A DNA stretch of 64,000 bases from Photobacterium sp. DA100 (GTDB lineage: Bacteria; Pseudomonadota; Gammaproteobacteria; Enterobacterales; Vibrionaceae). Positions 19,691-27,491 of the stretch are shown one piece after another; the stretch's first letter is position 1, and every line of letters begins with the position of its first letter. Under the pieces are notes generated by a model. That model ran no database searches, was not told the origin of the DNA, and saw nothing but the letters and a program-made list of their open reading frames with translations. The stretch is from the NCBI RefSeq assembly GCF_029223585.1, contig NZ_CP119424.1, positions 1,550,001 through 1,614,000 of the forward strand, given 5' to 3'. The translations under genes were made by a program, and so were the position numbers.

Positions 19691-20188
19691 TTATTCGCTG
19701 GCTTTTGCATGTTGCAGCTTGAGTGCTTCAAGCTCATCAAAAGTGATGACCATCTGCTGGATCAAACGGAATGACGTAAGTGCAAAGCCAACGGGCCCTG
19801 CCAGATACACAATCCACATTGGCAACCCCAGAGCTGGCGATGTTTGACCAAGGTGATAGAGCTCCAGCACCATTTGAGTCGAATGGAACAGGATGAAGGA
19901 CGAGAAGGCAAAGAATACCAAGTCAGCCAATAGCGACAGGTATTTCTTTTCTTTTTCATCCAACACCATTGCAATTGCATCAATCTTAATATGGCACTTA
20001 CGCGAAGCGGCAAAACTTACACCGATATATACCAGCCAAATAAAACAATAGCGGGCAAGCTCTTCTGTCCATGACAGTGAAATATCTAATGTCCGGGTCA
20101 CGACCTGAGTAAATATCGCGACAACCATGACAGCAAGTAAAATACAGGCCAGTGTATTTTCCAAGTATTTGTCTAACCATTTAATCAT
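19691..20188 (-). CDS. TRAP transporter small permease subunit (DctQ family)
   Basis: A 165-residue protein with four membrane helices. ISLSWTEELARYCFIWLVYIG and FAASRKCHIKID are typical of DctQ. I chose the ATG at 20186-20188, which follows AAGGAAAACCTT and directly begins MIKWLDKYLENTLACILL, over a longer in-frame version that starts further upstream inside a stem-loop. Works with the DctM and DctP genes around it. Confidence 0.9.
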   Translation of the reverse strand: MIKWLDKYLENTLACILLAVMVVAIFTQVVTRTLDISLSWTEELARYCFIWLVYIGVSFAASRKCHIKIDAIAMVLDEKEKKYLSLLADLVFFAFSSFILFHSTQMVLELYHLGQTSPALGLPMWIVYLAGPVGFALTSFRLIQQMVITFDELEALKLQHAKASE

Positions 20189-20200
20189 AAGGTTTTCCTT

Positions 20201-20232
20201 ATTCCGCCCGGCATCACTTGCCAAGCGGAAAT
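20201..20232 (-). other. Intercistronic stem-loop between dctP- and dctQ-like genes
   Basis: Outer arms ATTCCGC / GCGGAAAT and inner arms GGCA / TGCC enclose TCACT in the gap between the solute-binding protein and the small permease genes. Such hairpins after a binding-protein gene commonly keep its message more abundant than that of the permease; here that is inference. Confidence 0.55.
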
Positions 20233-20255
20233 ACCGATAGAGTGGTTTATTTTAA

Positions 20256-21311
20256 TTACTGAACTGCTGATTCTTTTTCTGCTTTGGCGATTTCTTTAGT
20301 GAATGAATCAATAATGTCACCACCGATCACATCACGGTATTTATCAACCACAGATTCAGTCGCCTTGCGGAATTCACTGCGCGCTTCCGGTGTAAGTTCT
20401 GTCACCTGCATATTGGCTTTAATAGTTGCCAAGCTATCATTATTGACACGACGGTTGACTTCACGCTGGTAGTCTCCGGCTTCAATCGCCGCCTGGCGCA
20501 CTGCCGCCTGATCATGAGCACTTAGCTTGTTCCAACTTGCCTCGCTGAAAATAAGTACCAACGGAGTATACACGTGGCCAGTATCTGTCATCTGCTTCTG
20601 TACTTCGTACAGGTTGTTGAGGGCAATATTCGGGTATGGGTTTTCCTGGCCATCAACCGTTCCCTGCTGAAGAGCGGTAAACAATTCGTTGAATGCCATT
20701 GGCGTTGGCGTTGCGCCAAGAGCCTTCCACGCATCAAGGTGAAGCGGACTTTCCATGGTACGTACCTTCAGGCCTTTCACATCATCAACACTGGTCACCG
20801 TACGGCGCGAGTTGGTGAGATGACGGAAACCATTTTCCCAGAAGTCCAGGCCAATCAAACGACGGGACTGAAGCATTTCCAGCATATCGCCGGCAAAATC
20901 GCTACGCAGTACTTTATCAGCAACGGCTTCATTCGGAATCATAAAAGGAAGATCAAAAACATTATATTCCGGATAAAAGTTTGCCAATGGCGCCGTCGAT
21001 GGAATCGACACATCTAGGGTGCCCAATTGCAACATTTCAATGGCTGCCCGGTCATCGCCTAATTGTGCTGACGGATAAATATCAACGGTTAAATCAGTTG
21101 TTTTTTCTACTAATTCTTTAAATTTACTTGCACCATCATAAATAGGATGCTGGGTATTAGAACTCATACTAAAGCGCAGCGTTTTTATTTGTGACTCACA
21201 GGCTAAATTTGCGGTATTTGTTGTGTTATTGCCATTCGTTACAATAGCGGCACCAATAATGGAGGCGATAAAAAGCCCACCAATGGCTAGAATTTTACCT
21301 GATCTAGACAT
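20256..21311 (-). CDS. TRAP transporter solute-binding protein (DctP family)
   Basis: A 351-residue periplasmic protein with an N-terminal hydrophobic signal/anchor (ILAIGGLFIASIIGAAIV). Seen: LRFSMSSNTQHPIYDGASKF, IYPSAQLGDDRAAIEMLQLG, and the conserved arginine in GLKVRTMESP that usually binds the ligand carboxylate, then QQGTVDGQENP. Substrate is unknown but the downstream DgoK/DgoA indicate a galactonate-like sugar acid. It is the first transporter gene after the IclR regulator. Confidence 0.92.
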   Translation of the reverse strand: MSRSGKILAIGGLFIASIIGAAIVTNGNNTTNTANLACESQIKTLRFSMSSNTQHPIYDGASKFKELVEKTTDLTVDIYPSAQLGDDRAAIEMLQLGTLDVSIPSTAPLANFYPEYNVFDLPFMIPNEAVADKVLRSDFAGDMLEMLQSRRLIGLDFWENGFRHLTNSRRTVTSVDDVKGLKVRTMESPLHLDAWKALGATPTPMAFNELFTALQQGTVDGQENPYPNIALNNLYEVQKQMTDTGHVYTPLVLIFSEASWNKLSAHDQAAVRQAAIEAGDYQREVNRRVNNDSLATIKANMQVTELTPEARSEFRKATESVVDKYRDVIGGDIIDSFTKEIAKAEKESAVQ

Positions 21312-21337
21312 AGTATCTTCCTAATAGGTCTTTATAT

Positions 21338-21355
21338 ATAACGATAGTTCGTTAT
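21338..21355. promoter_or_regulatory. Perfect palindrome between iclR-like and dctP-like genes
   Basis: ATAACGA-TAGT-TCGTTAT is an 18-bp perfect inverted repeat, AT-rich and without a T tract, in the 53-bp gap before the solute-binding protein gene. It may be an operator or a weak RNA hairpin. Confidence 0.4.
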
Positions 21356-21364
21356 GGGTAGAGT

Positions 21365-22090
21365 TTAATTAAGTTGTTCAGATATCTTCTGACTATATGA
21401 TTTCATTAAGGGAATAAGTGCCTGCATTCTTTCATCAGGCATATACTCTTTAATACTGGTAACGGAAATAGCAGCAATAATATTGTTGTATTTGTTGCGA
21501 ATAGGTACTGCTACACATCGTACGAGATCTTCATTATCTTCAAGATCAAAGCTGTAATCGTTCTTGGAGTATTCTTCCATTCGTGAAAGCATGGCTTCCA
21601 GATCAACGCCCTGTTGTTTTTTGATTAGGCGTTGCCACTCCATTTTCGGCATATCAATCATCAACGCCTTCCCCACGCCGGTTGCCGCCATCGGCAGCCG
21701 GTCACCCACTTGGGAACGCAGTTGTATCGCCCTTTCGCCCGGGATCTTATCGAGATAGAAGATCTCGTCTTCGTCTTTGATCCCGAGGTGCACAGTGTCC
21801 TTCGTCTCTTCTGCCAATGCACGCAAAAAAGGCTTGGCAATTTCTTTCAGCGGCATATCTTGCTGGGCGCGGATCCCCAGCTGGATCATCTTAGTGCCCA
21901 AGACAAGACCGATACCCTTCACTTCTCGAATGTAACGGGCTTCAATCAGCCCCTGCAAAATACGGTGAACAGTAGACTTTGGTAAATCCAGCAGATCGCA
22001 AATATCTTTTAATTGGCGGTGGCCATCGGCAATCGCGTCGATAACCGCGATGGCTTTGTTTAATGCCTGATTGCCTTGTTTTGAACCCAT
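21365..22090 (-). CDS. IclR-family transcriptional regulator
   Basis: A 241-residue protein: winged helix-turn-helix in residues about 5-65 (LDLPKSTVHRILQGLIEARY) and an effector domain with GERAIQLRSQVGDRLPMAATGVGKALM. The start was set to the ATG at 22088-22090 behind GGGGGT, because the helix-turn-helix starts right after it and the upstream in-frame stretch covers the operators. IclR proteins usually control adjacent catabolic genes and respond to small acids; this gene heads the TRAP-dgoKA gene set and two inverted repeats lie just upstream, so auto- and operon control is likely. Confidence 0.9.
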   Translation of the reverse strand: MGSKQGNQALNKAIAVIDAIADGHRQLKDICDLLDLPKSTVHRILQGLIEARYIREVKGIGLVLGTKMIQLGIRAQQDMPLKEIAKPFLRALAEETKDTVHLGIKDEDEIFYLDKIPGERAIQLRSQVGDRLPMAATGVGKALMIDMPKMEWQRLIKKQQGVDLEAMLSRMEEYSKNDYSFDLEDNEDLVRCVAVPIRNKYNNIIAAISVTSIKEYMPDERMQALIPLMKSYSQKISEQLN

Positions 22091-22160
22091 ACTGACCCCC
22101 CAATCTCTGATGGTGTAAATATAGCGTGCTGCAATTCGATAAAATGTGATGATGGTCAAC

Positions 22161-22198
22161 GTTCCATTTTGCGGAATACTGTTCCCACATAGTGGAAC
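22161..22198. promoter_or_regulatory. Tandem IclR-type operators
   Basis: Two inverted repeats start exactly 20 bp apart: GTTCCATTTTGCGGAAT (22161-22177) and GTTCCCACATAGTGGAAC (22181-22198). The TTCC...GGAA form matches sites bound by several IclR proteins. They lie 71-108 bp upstream of the regulator start, consistent with autoregulation. Confidence 0.6.
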
Positions 22199-22493
22199 TC
22201 CCACATAATAGTCGCTCGCTCACACTCACTGCCGGTATTTCAATGACGTCAAAGCGATCAAATTCGCCCGGTTATAATTTATAAAGCACTGCTTATTTTA
22301 CAAAATATAACCATTCATCCTGCCTGTTAAATACTGTTCAGCAGATATGTAACTAAAATCAACTTCCCCTTAAGGGCAATATTGACGCATAGCAACCAGT
22401 GGAATAACATCGCTAAACTCATGATTTGCAAAGGTATTATCATACCCGCTTAGCATAGTCGTGTAATATCCTGAAAAGCAATACGGAAAAAGT

Positions 22494-22949
22494 ATGGAAG
22501 CAGTACTCTCCTCAAGAAAAAAACAACGGTTGGTAAACTTCGCGGCCGATGTGTTTGCGCTCAATACCTTTTGTTATTTTATCTCTATCCCTATCGAGTT
22601 GGGCTTTGCACAAATGAGTTTGGCCACCCATCTCAGCGCCCGATTTATAGGGCTCTTCATCATCACCGCAACTGCACGGCCTTTTGGAATATGGCGTGAT
22701 TGGATTTTTAAGAAATGCCGACTCACTAACAACAATAAAGGTGTTATCCCTTACTTAGTGGATACCTTTGCCTACCTTTCATTTGAAATGCCGCTATATC
22801 TCATCAACCTTTCGATAAGCGGTGCGACCCCCGAGCAAATGCTAAAAAGTGTTCTCATCTTCTGTTTAATCGCCGGTGTTGTCGGTCGGCCATATGGCAT
22901 TTACCGGATATATATCAGAGAAAAGATCTTCAAGATCAAAGCAATCTAA
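22494..22949 (+). CDS. alaE: AlaE-family L-alanine exporter
   Basis: A 151-residue, four-helix inner-membrane protein, the length of E. coli AlaE (149). NFAADVFALNTFCYFISIPIE, ARPFGIWRDWIFKK and DTFAYLSFEMPLYLINL follow the AlaE pattern of VADTFA, WPYGMYRD and DILAYVTFQSPVY. It would export L-alanine and related amino acids. The ATG is preceded by GGAAAAAGT. Stands alone; no operon partner. Confidence 0.8.
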   Translation: MEAVLSSRKKQRLVNFAADVFALNTFCYFISIPIELGFAQMSLATHLSARFIGLFIITATARPFGIWRDWIFKKCRLTNNNKGVIPYLVDTFAYLSFEMPLYLINLSISGATPEQMLKSVLIFCLIAGVVGRPYGIYRIYIREKIFKIKAI

Positions 22950-23269
22950 AACAAGACAAAATAGGTAGAAAATAAATGGATGTTAAAGACTATTCAATCT
23001 CCAGTGTCAACGAAGCCTGAACCGTTCATATAATGCAGTGAGGATGAATGGCTGTTGTAAACCCTAATTGAGAGCAAAAATCACTAATATGCAACTTGCC
23101 TTACTTTATTTCACCAATTCAAGATTATTAACTTTTATCCTTACTTATTAGCTATTTATTCCACTTTGACACACTTAGTTACAATCACCGGTAGTGACGC
23201 AAACGATTGCGCCATGTATATTCCGAGCCGCACACATTAAGCGCTTAAGCTATATACAAGGATCACCCC
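22950..23269. other. Promoter region of the exported nucleosidase gene
   Basis: No gene is seen. A TTGACA hexamer at 23166-23171 and the PurR-like box at 23197-23212 are the recognisable elements. Confidence 0.4.
23197..23212. promoter_or_regulatory. PurR-like operator
   Basis: ACGCAAACGATTGCGC agrees with the gammaproteobacterial PurR box (ACGCAAACGTTTGCGT) at 14 of 16 positions, with intact central CG and CGCAA/TTGCG arms. It lies 58-73 bp before the start of the nucleosidase gene, a position suited to repression. Confidence 0.65.
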
Positions 23270-24145
23270 ATGCTATCGCAAACCAAAAAAGTGTTTTTCG
23301 TCATAGGAGCACTTCTTCTCTCTACTGTTGCCACAGCTTCAACCGTGAAGAGCGTAACCGTTCCTGCAAACACTGCCCCTAAGCAACCAATCCTAATTCA
23401 GGGCCCGATGCCTATCGAAGCGGAGTACTTTGCTGACTTGCTAAAAGATGTTCGCATCGAACACAGCGGCAACTTCACTTTCTACATTGGTACGTTGAAC
23501 GACTACCCGATTGTCGTCACCAAAACCAGCAAGGGTGTTGAAAACACAGCTGCGGCGACTGCAATTGCTATCGAGCGCTATAAGCCACGTGCCATCATCA
23601 ACCAAGGTACATCTGGCGGCCACGATAAATCGCTGAATGTCGGTGATATCGTCCTTGGCAAGCGTTCTTTCAACGCAGGTAATTTCAAAACCCCTGTACT
23701 GAGTGAAGGCGAAGGCTCAAACCCAATGAACTGGATCCCGATGGATGTGATGGCCTCTGAAGGCAGCGCGGGTGAAGGCGACGGTGCGGTGGATGCAGAA
23801 AAAGTCCGTTACTACGAAGGTAACCCAGAGTTACTGGCTTCGGCACATGCGGTAAAAGAGACGCATAAGCGCGGTAAGGTTGTTGAAGGGACTATCGGCT
23901 CTGCCAACTTCTGGAACAATGAAATCGACCGCATGAACTGGTTGAACAAGCACTTCGGTTCTAGTGTAGAAGAAATGGAAACTGCGTCTGCAGCAATGAT
24001 GGCTGAAGCTTACGGTATTCCATTCCTGGGTATCCGTATCCTATCGAACAACCTGACCAACGGCGGCAAGTACGACCCATCAACGGCGACTGACAACCAG
24101 AAGTTTGTTAAGAATGTAGTACTGCACTACATCTCTACCCTGTAA
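23270..24145 (+). CDS. Exported 5'-methylthioadenosine/S-adenosylhomocysteine nucleosidase-like protein
   Basis: A 291-residue member of the PNP/UDP phosphorylase family, with a signal peptide (VFFVIGALLLSTVATAS, cleavage about residue 24), so it acts in the periplasm or outside. Seen: PILIQGPMPIEAEYF, GVENTAAATAIAIERYKPRAIINQGTSGG, the substrate-binding VEEMETASAAM (EMETA motif of MTAN-type enzymes) and GIRILSNN. The cytoplasmic MTA/SAH nucleosidase Pfs is about 230 residues without a signal; this one is longer, with an insert around SEGSAGEGDGAVDAEKV. Likely it releases adenine or another base from extracellular nucleosides for uptake. The PurR-like box upstream fits purine scavenging. Confidence 0.85.
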   Translation: MLSQTKKVFFVIGALLLSTVATASTVKSVTVPANTAPKQPILIQGPMPIEAEYFADLLKDVRIEHSGNFTFYIGTLNDYPIVVTKTSKGVENTAAATAIAIERYKPRAIINQGTSGGHDKSLNVGDIVLGKRSFNAGNFKTPVLSEGEGSNPMNWIPMDVMASEGSAGEGDGAVDAEKVRYYEGNPELLASAHAVKETHKRGKVVEGTIGSANFWNNEIDRMNWLNKHFGSSVEEMETASAAMMAEAYGIPFLGIRILSNNLTNGGKYDPSTATDNQKFVKNVVLHYISTL

Positions 24146-24167
24146 TAAACCTCTTTTCCAGTTAAAC

Positions 24168-24193
24168 AAAGAGCCTCACTTGAGGCTCTTTTT
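24168..24193 (+). terminator. Rho-independent terminator
   Basis: AAAGAGCCTCA / TGAGGCTCTTT stem followed by a T-rich tract, 22 bases after the nucleosidase stop codon. Confidence 0.9.
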
Positions 24194-24339
24194 GTTTTTA
24201 GGGCTCTTCCGTTAACCCGCTCACACGATCTTAGAAAACAGGATATCAGTGTGATTATTCGTGACGATTTCAGTCAGATCACCATGCCAAGATACCTGCC
24301 AACCAAAACAAAACGACAACAACGAGACATGAGGTCAAT

Positions 24340-26553
24340 ATGAAACCTACATCTTTGGCAGTAGTACTCTCAGGTATCCTTTTGGGCGGCTTGGCTAACG
24401 CCGGCGAACACAATGTCATCCATAATCCGGGCTTTGAAGATAAAGGGCTGGGATGGAGCTATTGGTTTGCTAACATTCGCAGTGATGGGGCGTATGAGGG
24501 AACATACCGCGGGCGTATCGCTATCGGAGCCGAACACCACATCAGCCAAGTGATCACCGTACCTGAAACTGGCTATTACGACTTGTCAGCATTCATCCAG
24601 AACGACAAGCAAGGCGGCCAGTTTGGCTTGAAGAACCTGGCCGGAGAGGTGCTGCTATCAAAACAGGTTGGAGCCAATAAGCAATACTCCCTGAACAAGA
24701 TCAAAAATATCGCGCTTGAAGAAGGCGAAATCCTTTCCGTGTTCTTCTCCGGATCGGACAAAACAGCCGTCAGTATTGATAATGTCAGCCTGATCAAATC
24801 GAAAAAAGGCAAGTTGCCGAACTTCAACCAGATCATCCAGTTTAATGTCGCCGAGCAGTCGGGAACGACCACCATCAACCGCAATGAACAACGCATTGCG
24901 TTTTCGGTTCCCTACTCTACCGATATCAGCCAGTTGACAATTAGCACATTGCTGGCTTCTCCTCATAGCCAAACCAGTTTACGTCAAGGCGATGTTGTTG
25001 ATTTTTCATCGCCAGTAAGCGTTGAAGTGGTCAATGAGAAAGGGATCAGCGAAACGTGGACCATTACTGCAGATGTCAGTGATAAAGAAGTTACTGTCTC
25101 TTCGTCAAATGCCGAACTGGAAGAGGCATTTAACTGGGCCATTGATAAGACCAAACAATTTGTCATGACAGGCCAAAGCGGCTTGGTTAACCGTGATGAA
25201 CGCAACAATGATGGCTCCGGACGTGCAGACTACATTCCATCCTACTGGGCAGGGTATTTCGACCGTACCGCGTTCTATTCCCGAGACTTCCTGCATCAGG
25301 CCAGTGGTGGCTGGCTAGCCGGCCTCGGCGCTGAGAACCTCTCTATGTTCCAGACCTTTGCCCGTCACTCTACCGAACCGCGCAAGTGGTACACCCTGTG
25401 GGCGATTAACTTCGATGGCACGCCGCATACCATTGACTACCACCACGATGAATATTTTGTTCGTGAAGTGCCCGCACAGTTCGAATTTGTCGAAAAAGCC
25501 TTTGAGCAATACCGCTGGACGGGCGATGAGCGCTACATTAATGATCCAGACCTATGGCAGTTCTACACCAAGGTACTGACCGACTACATCGCCCTACATG
25601 ATGATCAAGAACCTAACGGCATTGCCGAAGGCTACGGCGGCATCTTCGAGGGATCTGCCACCTACAATGAGCGCGGCGAATTCCCGATTGAAGCCGGCGA
25701 TGGCATCGGCTCGCAGTACCAGGCAACAGTTGCTTACGCAGCCATGCTTGAAGCCCGAGGCGAAACGGACTTGGCTGCTGAATGGCAAGAAAAAGCCGTT
25801 GAGCTCAAACGCTTCTTCAACGAAGAATGGAGCATTAAAGACCCTGCCAACCCACTGGATAATTACGTCAACATTATTCAAAAAGATGGCCTGCGCCTGA
25901 ACGATTTCGGCAAGGAAAACAGCTGGTTCATGCCGATGAAGCTCATCACAGAACCAGGAGAGCGTAACGATAACTACCTCGACTTTATTTCCTATAACCT
26001 CGGCGAGGGGATCGGCTCGACGCCTGAAGCGCCATACAACATCGAGGCCTACACCTATATCCCAGAAACCTACTTCCCGTATAATCGCAATGAGGAAGCC
26101 TGGAAATGGATGAACTACATCATCAACCAGAAAGATCTGCCTCACGAGCGCCCAACCCAGGGCACCAATGGCGACTATCCGGAAATTTCCTTCACCTTCA
26201 TTTCCAACACCATTGAAGGACTGATGGGTATTGAGCCGAATGCGCCACAAAACCGTGTCGTGACGGCCTCTCACTTGCCGCAAGATGTCGAATGGCTGGA
26301 AGTTGAATACCTACCAATGGGTGAGCACGAACTGGCAATCCGACATGAAGGGTTAATAGAAACCAGCTTGACCAACACGTCAGAGCAACCTCTTGAGTGG
26401 GAAGCGCGCTTCTACGGGGAGCATGACCGTATCAATGTCAATGGTTCGCAAATCTCGGCAATGCACAAACTGGTCAACGGTGTGACGGTAAGCTACGTGC
26501 TTGTTGAAGTGCCTGCTAACGGCAAAGCGATTGCAAACGTGTCAGAACAATAA
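24340..26553 (+). CDS. Exported six-hairpin glycosidase-like protein
   Basis: A 737-residue protein with a signal peptide (LAVVLSGILLGGLANA, cleavage about residue 22). Order of parts as read: residues about 25-155, a jelly-roll carbohydrate-binding-like domain (VIHNPGFEDKGLGWSYW, YYDLSAFIQND, SIDNVSLIKS); about 160-250, a small beta domain; about 260-640, an all-helical domain with repeated acidic/aromatic motifs (GRADYIPSYWAGYFDRTAFYSRDFLHQ, PHTIDYHHDEY, EGYGGIFEGSATY, DGIGSQYQATVAYAAML, PTQGTNGDYPEISFTF) that looks like an (alpha/alpha)6 glycosidase; and a C-terminal beta sandwich. I cannot place it in a numbered GH family. Single gene with its own terminator. Confidence 0.7.
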   Translation: MKPTSLAVVLSGILLGGLANAGEHNVIHNPGFEDKGLGWSYWFANIRSDGAYEGTYRGRIAIGAEHHISQVITVPETGYYDLSAFIQNDKQGGQFGLKNLAGEVLLSKQVGANKQYSLNKIKNIALEEGEILSVFFSGSDKTAVSIDNVSLIKSKKGKLPNFNQIIQFNVAEQSGTTTINRNEQRIAFSVPYSTDISQLTISTLLASPHSQTSLRQGDVVDFSSPVSVEVVNEKGISETWTITADVSDKEVTVSSSNAELEEAFNWAIDKTKQFVMTGQSGLVNRDERNNDGSGRADYIPSYWAGYFDRTAFYSRDFLHQASGGWLAGLGAENLSMFQTFARHSTEPRKWYTLWAINFDGTPHTIDYHHDEYFVREVPAQFEFVEKAFEQYRWTGDERYINDPDLWQFYTKVLTDYIALHDDQEPNGIAEGYGGIFEGSATYNERGEFPIEAGDGIGSQYQATVAYAAMLEARGETDLAAEWQEKAVELKRFFNEEWSIKDPANPLDNYVNIIQKDGLRLNDFGKENSWFMPMKLITEPGERNDNYLDFISYNLGEGIGSTPEAPYNIEAYTYIPETYFPYNRNEEAWKWMNYIINQKDLPHERPTQGTNGDYPEISFTFISNTIEGLMGIEPNAPQNRVVTASHLPQDVEWLEVEYLPMGEHELAIRHEGLIETSLTNTSEQPLEWEARFYGEHDRINVNGSQISAMHKLVNGVTVSYVLVEVPANGKAIANVSEQ

Positions 26554-26597
26554 CATCACCTATTAAGCATTGATAAGATGAGAGTGCGATAAATATC

Positions 26598-26627
26598 AAA
26601 CCAGCAAGCCTTAGCTTGCTGGTTTTT
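26598..26627 (+). terminator. Rho-independent terminator
   Basis: A strong stem AACCAGCAAGC / GCTTGCTGGTT with loop CTTA and T6, after the glycosidase-like gene. Confidence 0.92.
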
Positions 26628-26689
26628 TATATGCCACATTCACTAACCGGCCCCAGAAAACGTTGCTGCGTGAATATCTCCAAGGGCAG

Positions 26690-26899
26690 CTAAGACTTAT
26701 GTAACAATGAACGGATAGACTCAAATGACAGCGCAAGTACCAGCATCCCAATCACCAACGAGAAACCAACACCAGCCAAGTAATCAAGCTGGTCGGGGGT
26801 AATCCCCAAAAACGGCTCTTTGGCCTCCGTTTTGACCTTGGCGTGAAACTCTCGGCGCACTTGGGTAACTTGTTCGGGAGTTAAGATTATCTCTTTCAT
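26690..26899 (-). CDS. Small membrane protein, unknown function
   Basis: A 69-residue protein with a charged N-terminal helix (TPEQVTQVRREFHAKVKTEAKEP), then FLGITPDQLDYLAGVGFSLVIG leading into one membrane helix and a short basic tail. Not recognised. It looks coding because charge and hydrophobicity are segregated cleanly; the ribosome-binding site is weak. It could be an accessory subunit or toxin-like peptide, but I see no partner. Confidence 0.45.
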   Translation of the reverse strand: MKEIILTPEQVTQVRREFHAKVKTEAKEPFLGITPDQLDYLAGVGFSLVIGMLVLALSFESIRSLLHKS

Positions 26900-27013
26900 T
26901 ATTTATTGGCTTCCCCATGCAGGCATTTGCCCCTCACTGAAATTGGAGAAGCTCTGTTGGCAACAATTATAGATGTGCGGTTACAACACATATTCAACCA
27001 CATTGAATAAACA

Positions 27014-27202
27014 CTATTTTTTAATCATTTCCTGCTGTATATCCGCTATTTCATGGCGCAACTGATCTAGGCTATATTGCTGCATTTCTGTGTACATTTG
27101 CAGTTGCTTAAGCTCGTCATTCACTTCGTTGAAGCCAAAGAGGACAAAACCGCACAGGCAGCCACACACAAAAGTGAGCAGGTATTTCATGATATCTATC
27201 AT
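27014..27202 (-). CDS. Small membrane-anchored coiled-coil protein, unknown
   Basis: A 62-residue protein: one membrane helix (YLLTFVCGCLCGFVLFGF) followed by a heptad-rich acidic helix (NEVNDELKQLQMYTEMQQYS). AAGAAG four bases before the ATG is a usable ribosome-binding site; an inner ATG four codons later is also possible. No family recognised. It follows the other small membrane gene on the same strand after a 114-bp gap, but a shared operon is uncertain. Confidence 0.5.
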   Translation of the reverse strand: MIDIMKYLLTFVCGCLCGFVLFGFNEVNDELKQLQMYTEMQQYSLDQLRHEIADIQQEMIKK

Positions 27203-27434
27203 AAAGCTTCTTGTTCTTTCTTAGCTGCGCTATTCACACTTATTCAGCAATTAAATTGTTGATGCGATACTATGCTACACACCAATATAAAACAACGTTT
27301 TTTATCATGGCGAAGATGTCCGGTCAATCATCAGTCAAAAACACGTCGCTCACAACCCAGAAAACAAACAATCTGCTTAAGCAGCCAGCAACTCCATAGC
27401 CTTCTCATCGAAAAAATAAAAAACACTGTTTACA

Positions 27435-27451
27435 ACAAGCTCCCAGCTTGT
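27435..27451. repeat. Inverted repeat before the pseudopilin gene
   Basis: ACAAGCT-CCC-AGCTTGT is a perfect 7-bp inverted repeat 41-57 bp upstream of the pseudopilin ATG. It could be an operator or a leader hairpin. Confidence 0.35.
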
Positions 27452-27491
27452 ATAGTTCACGCCAATAAATTGACACTTGAAACATAAAAAA

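Noticed and set aside
22091..22204. N-terminal extension of the IclR regulator
   Set aside because: Would translate the operator palindromes; the ATG at 22090 has a good ribosome-binding site and precedes the helix-turn-helix.
22370..22564. 64-codon frame opposite the start of alaE
   Set aside because: Antisense to a clear alaE gene and its promoter; composition not protein-like.
25594..26283. 229-codon frame opposite the six-hairpin glycosidase gene
   Set aside because: Antisense shadow; the sense frame has signal peptide and domain order.
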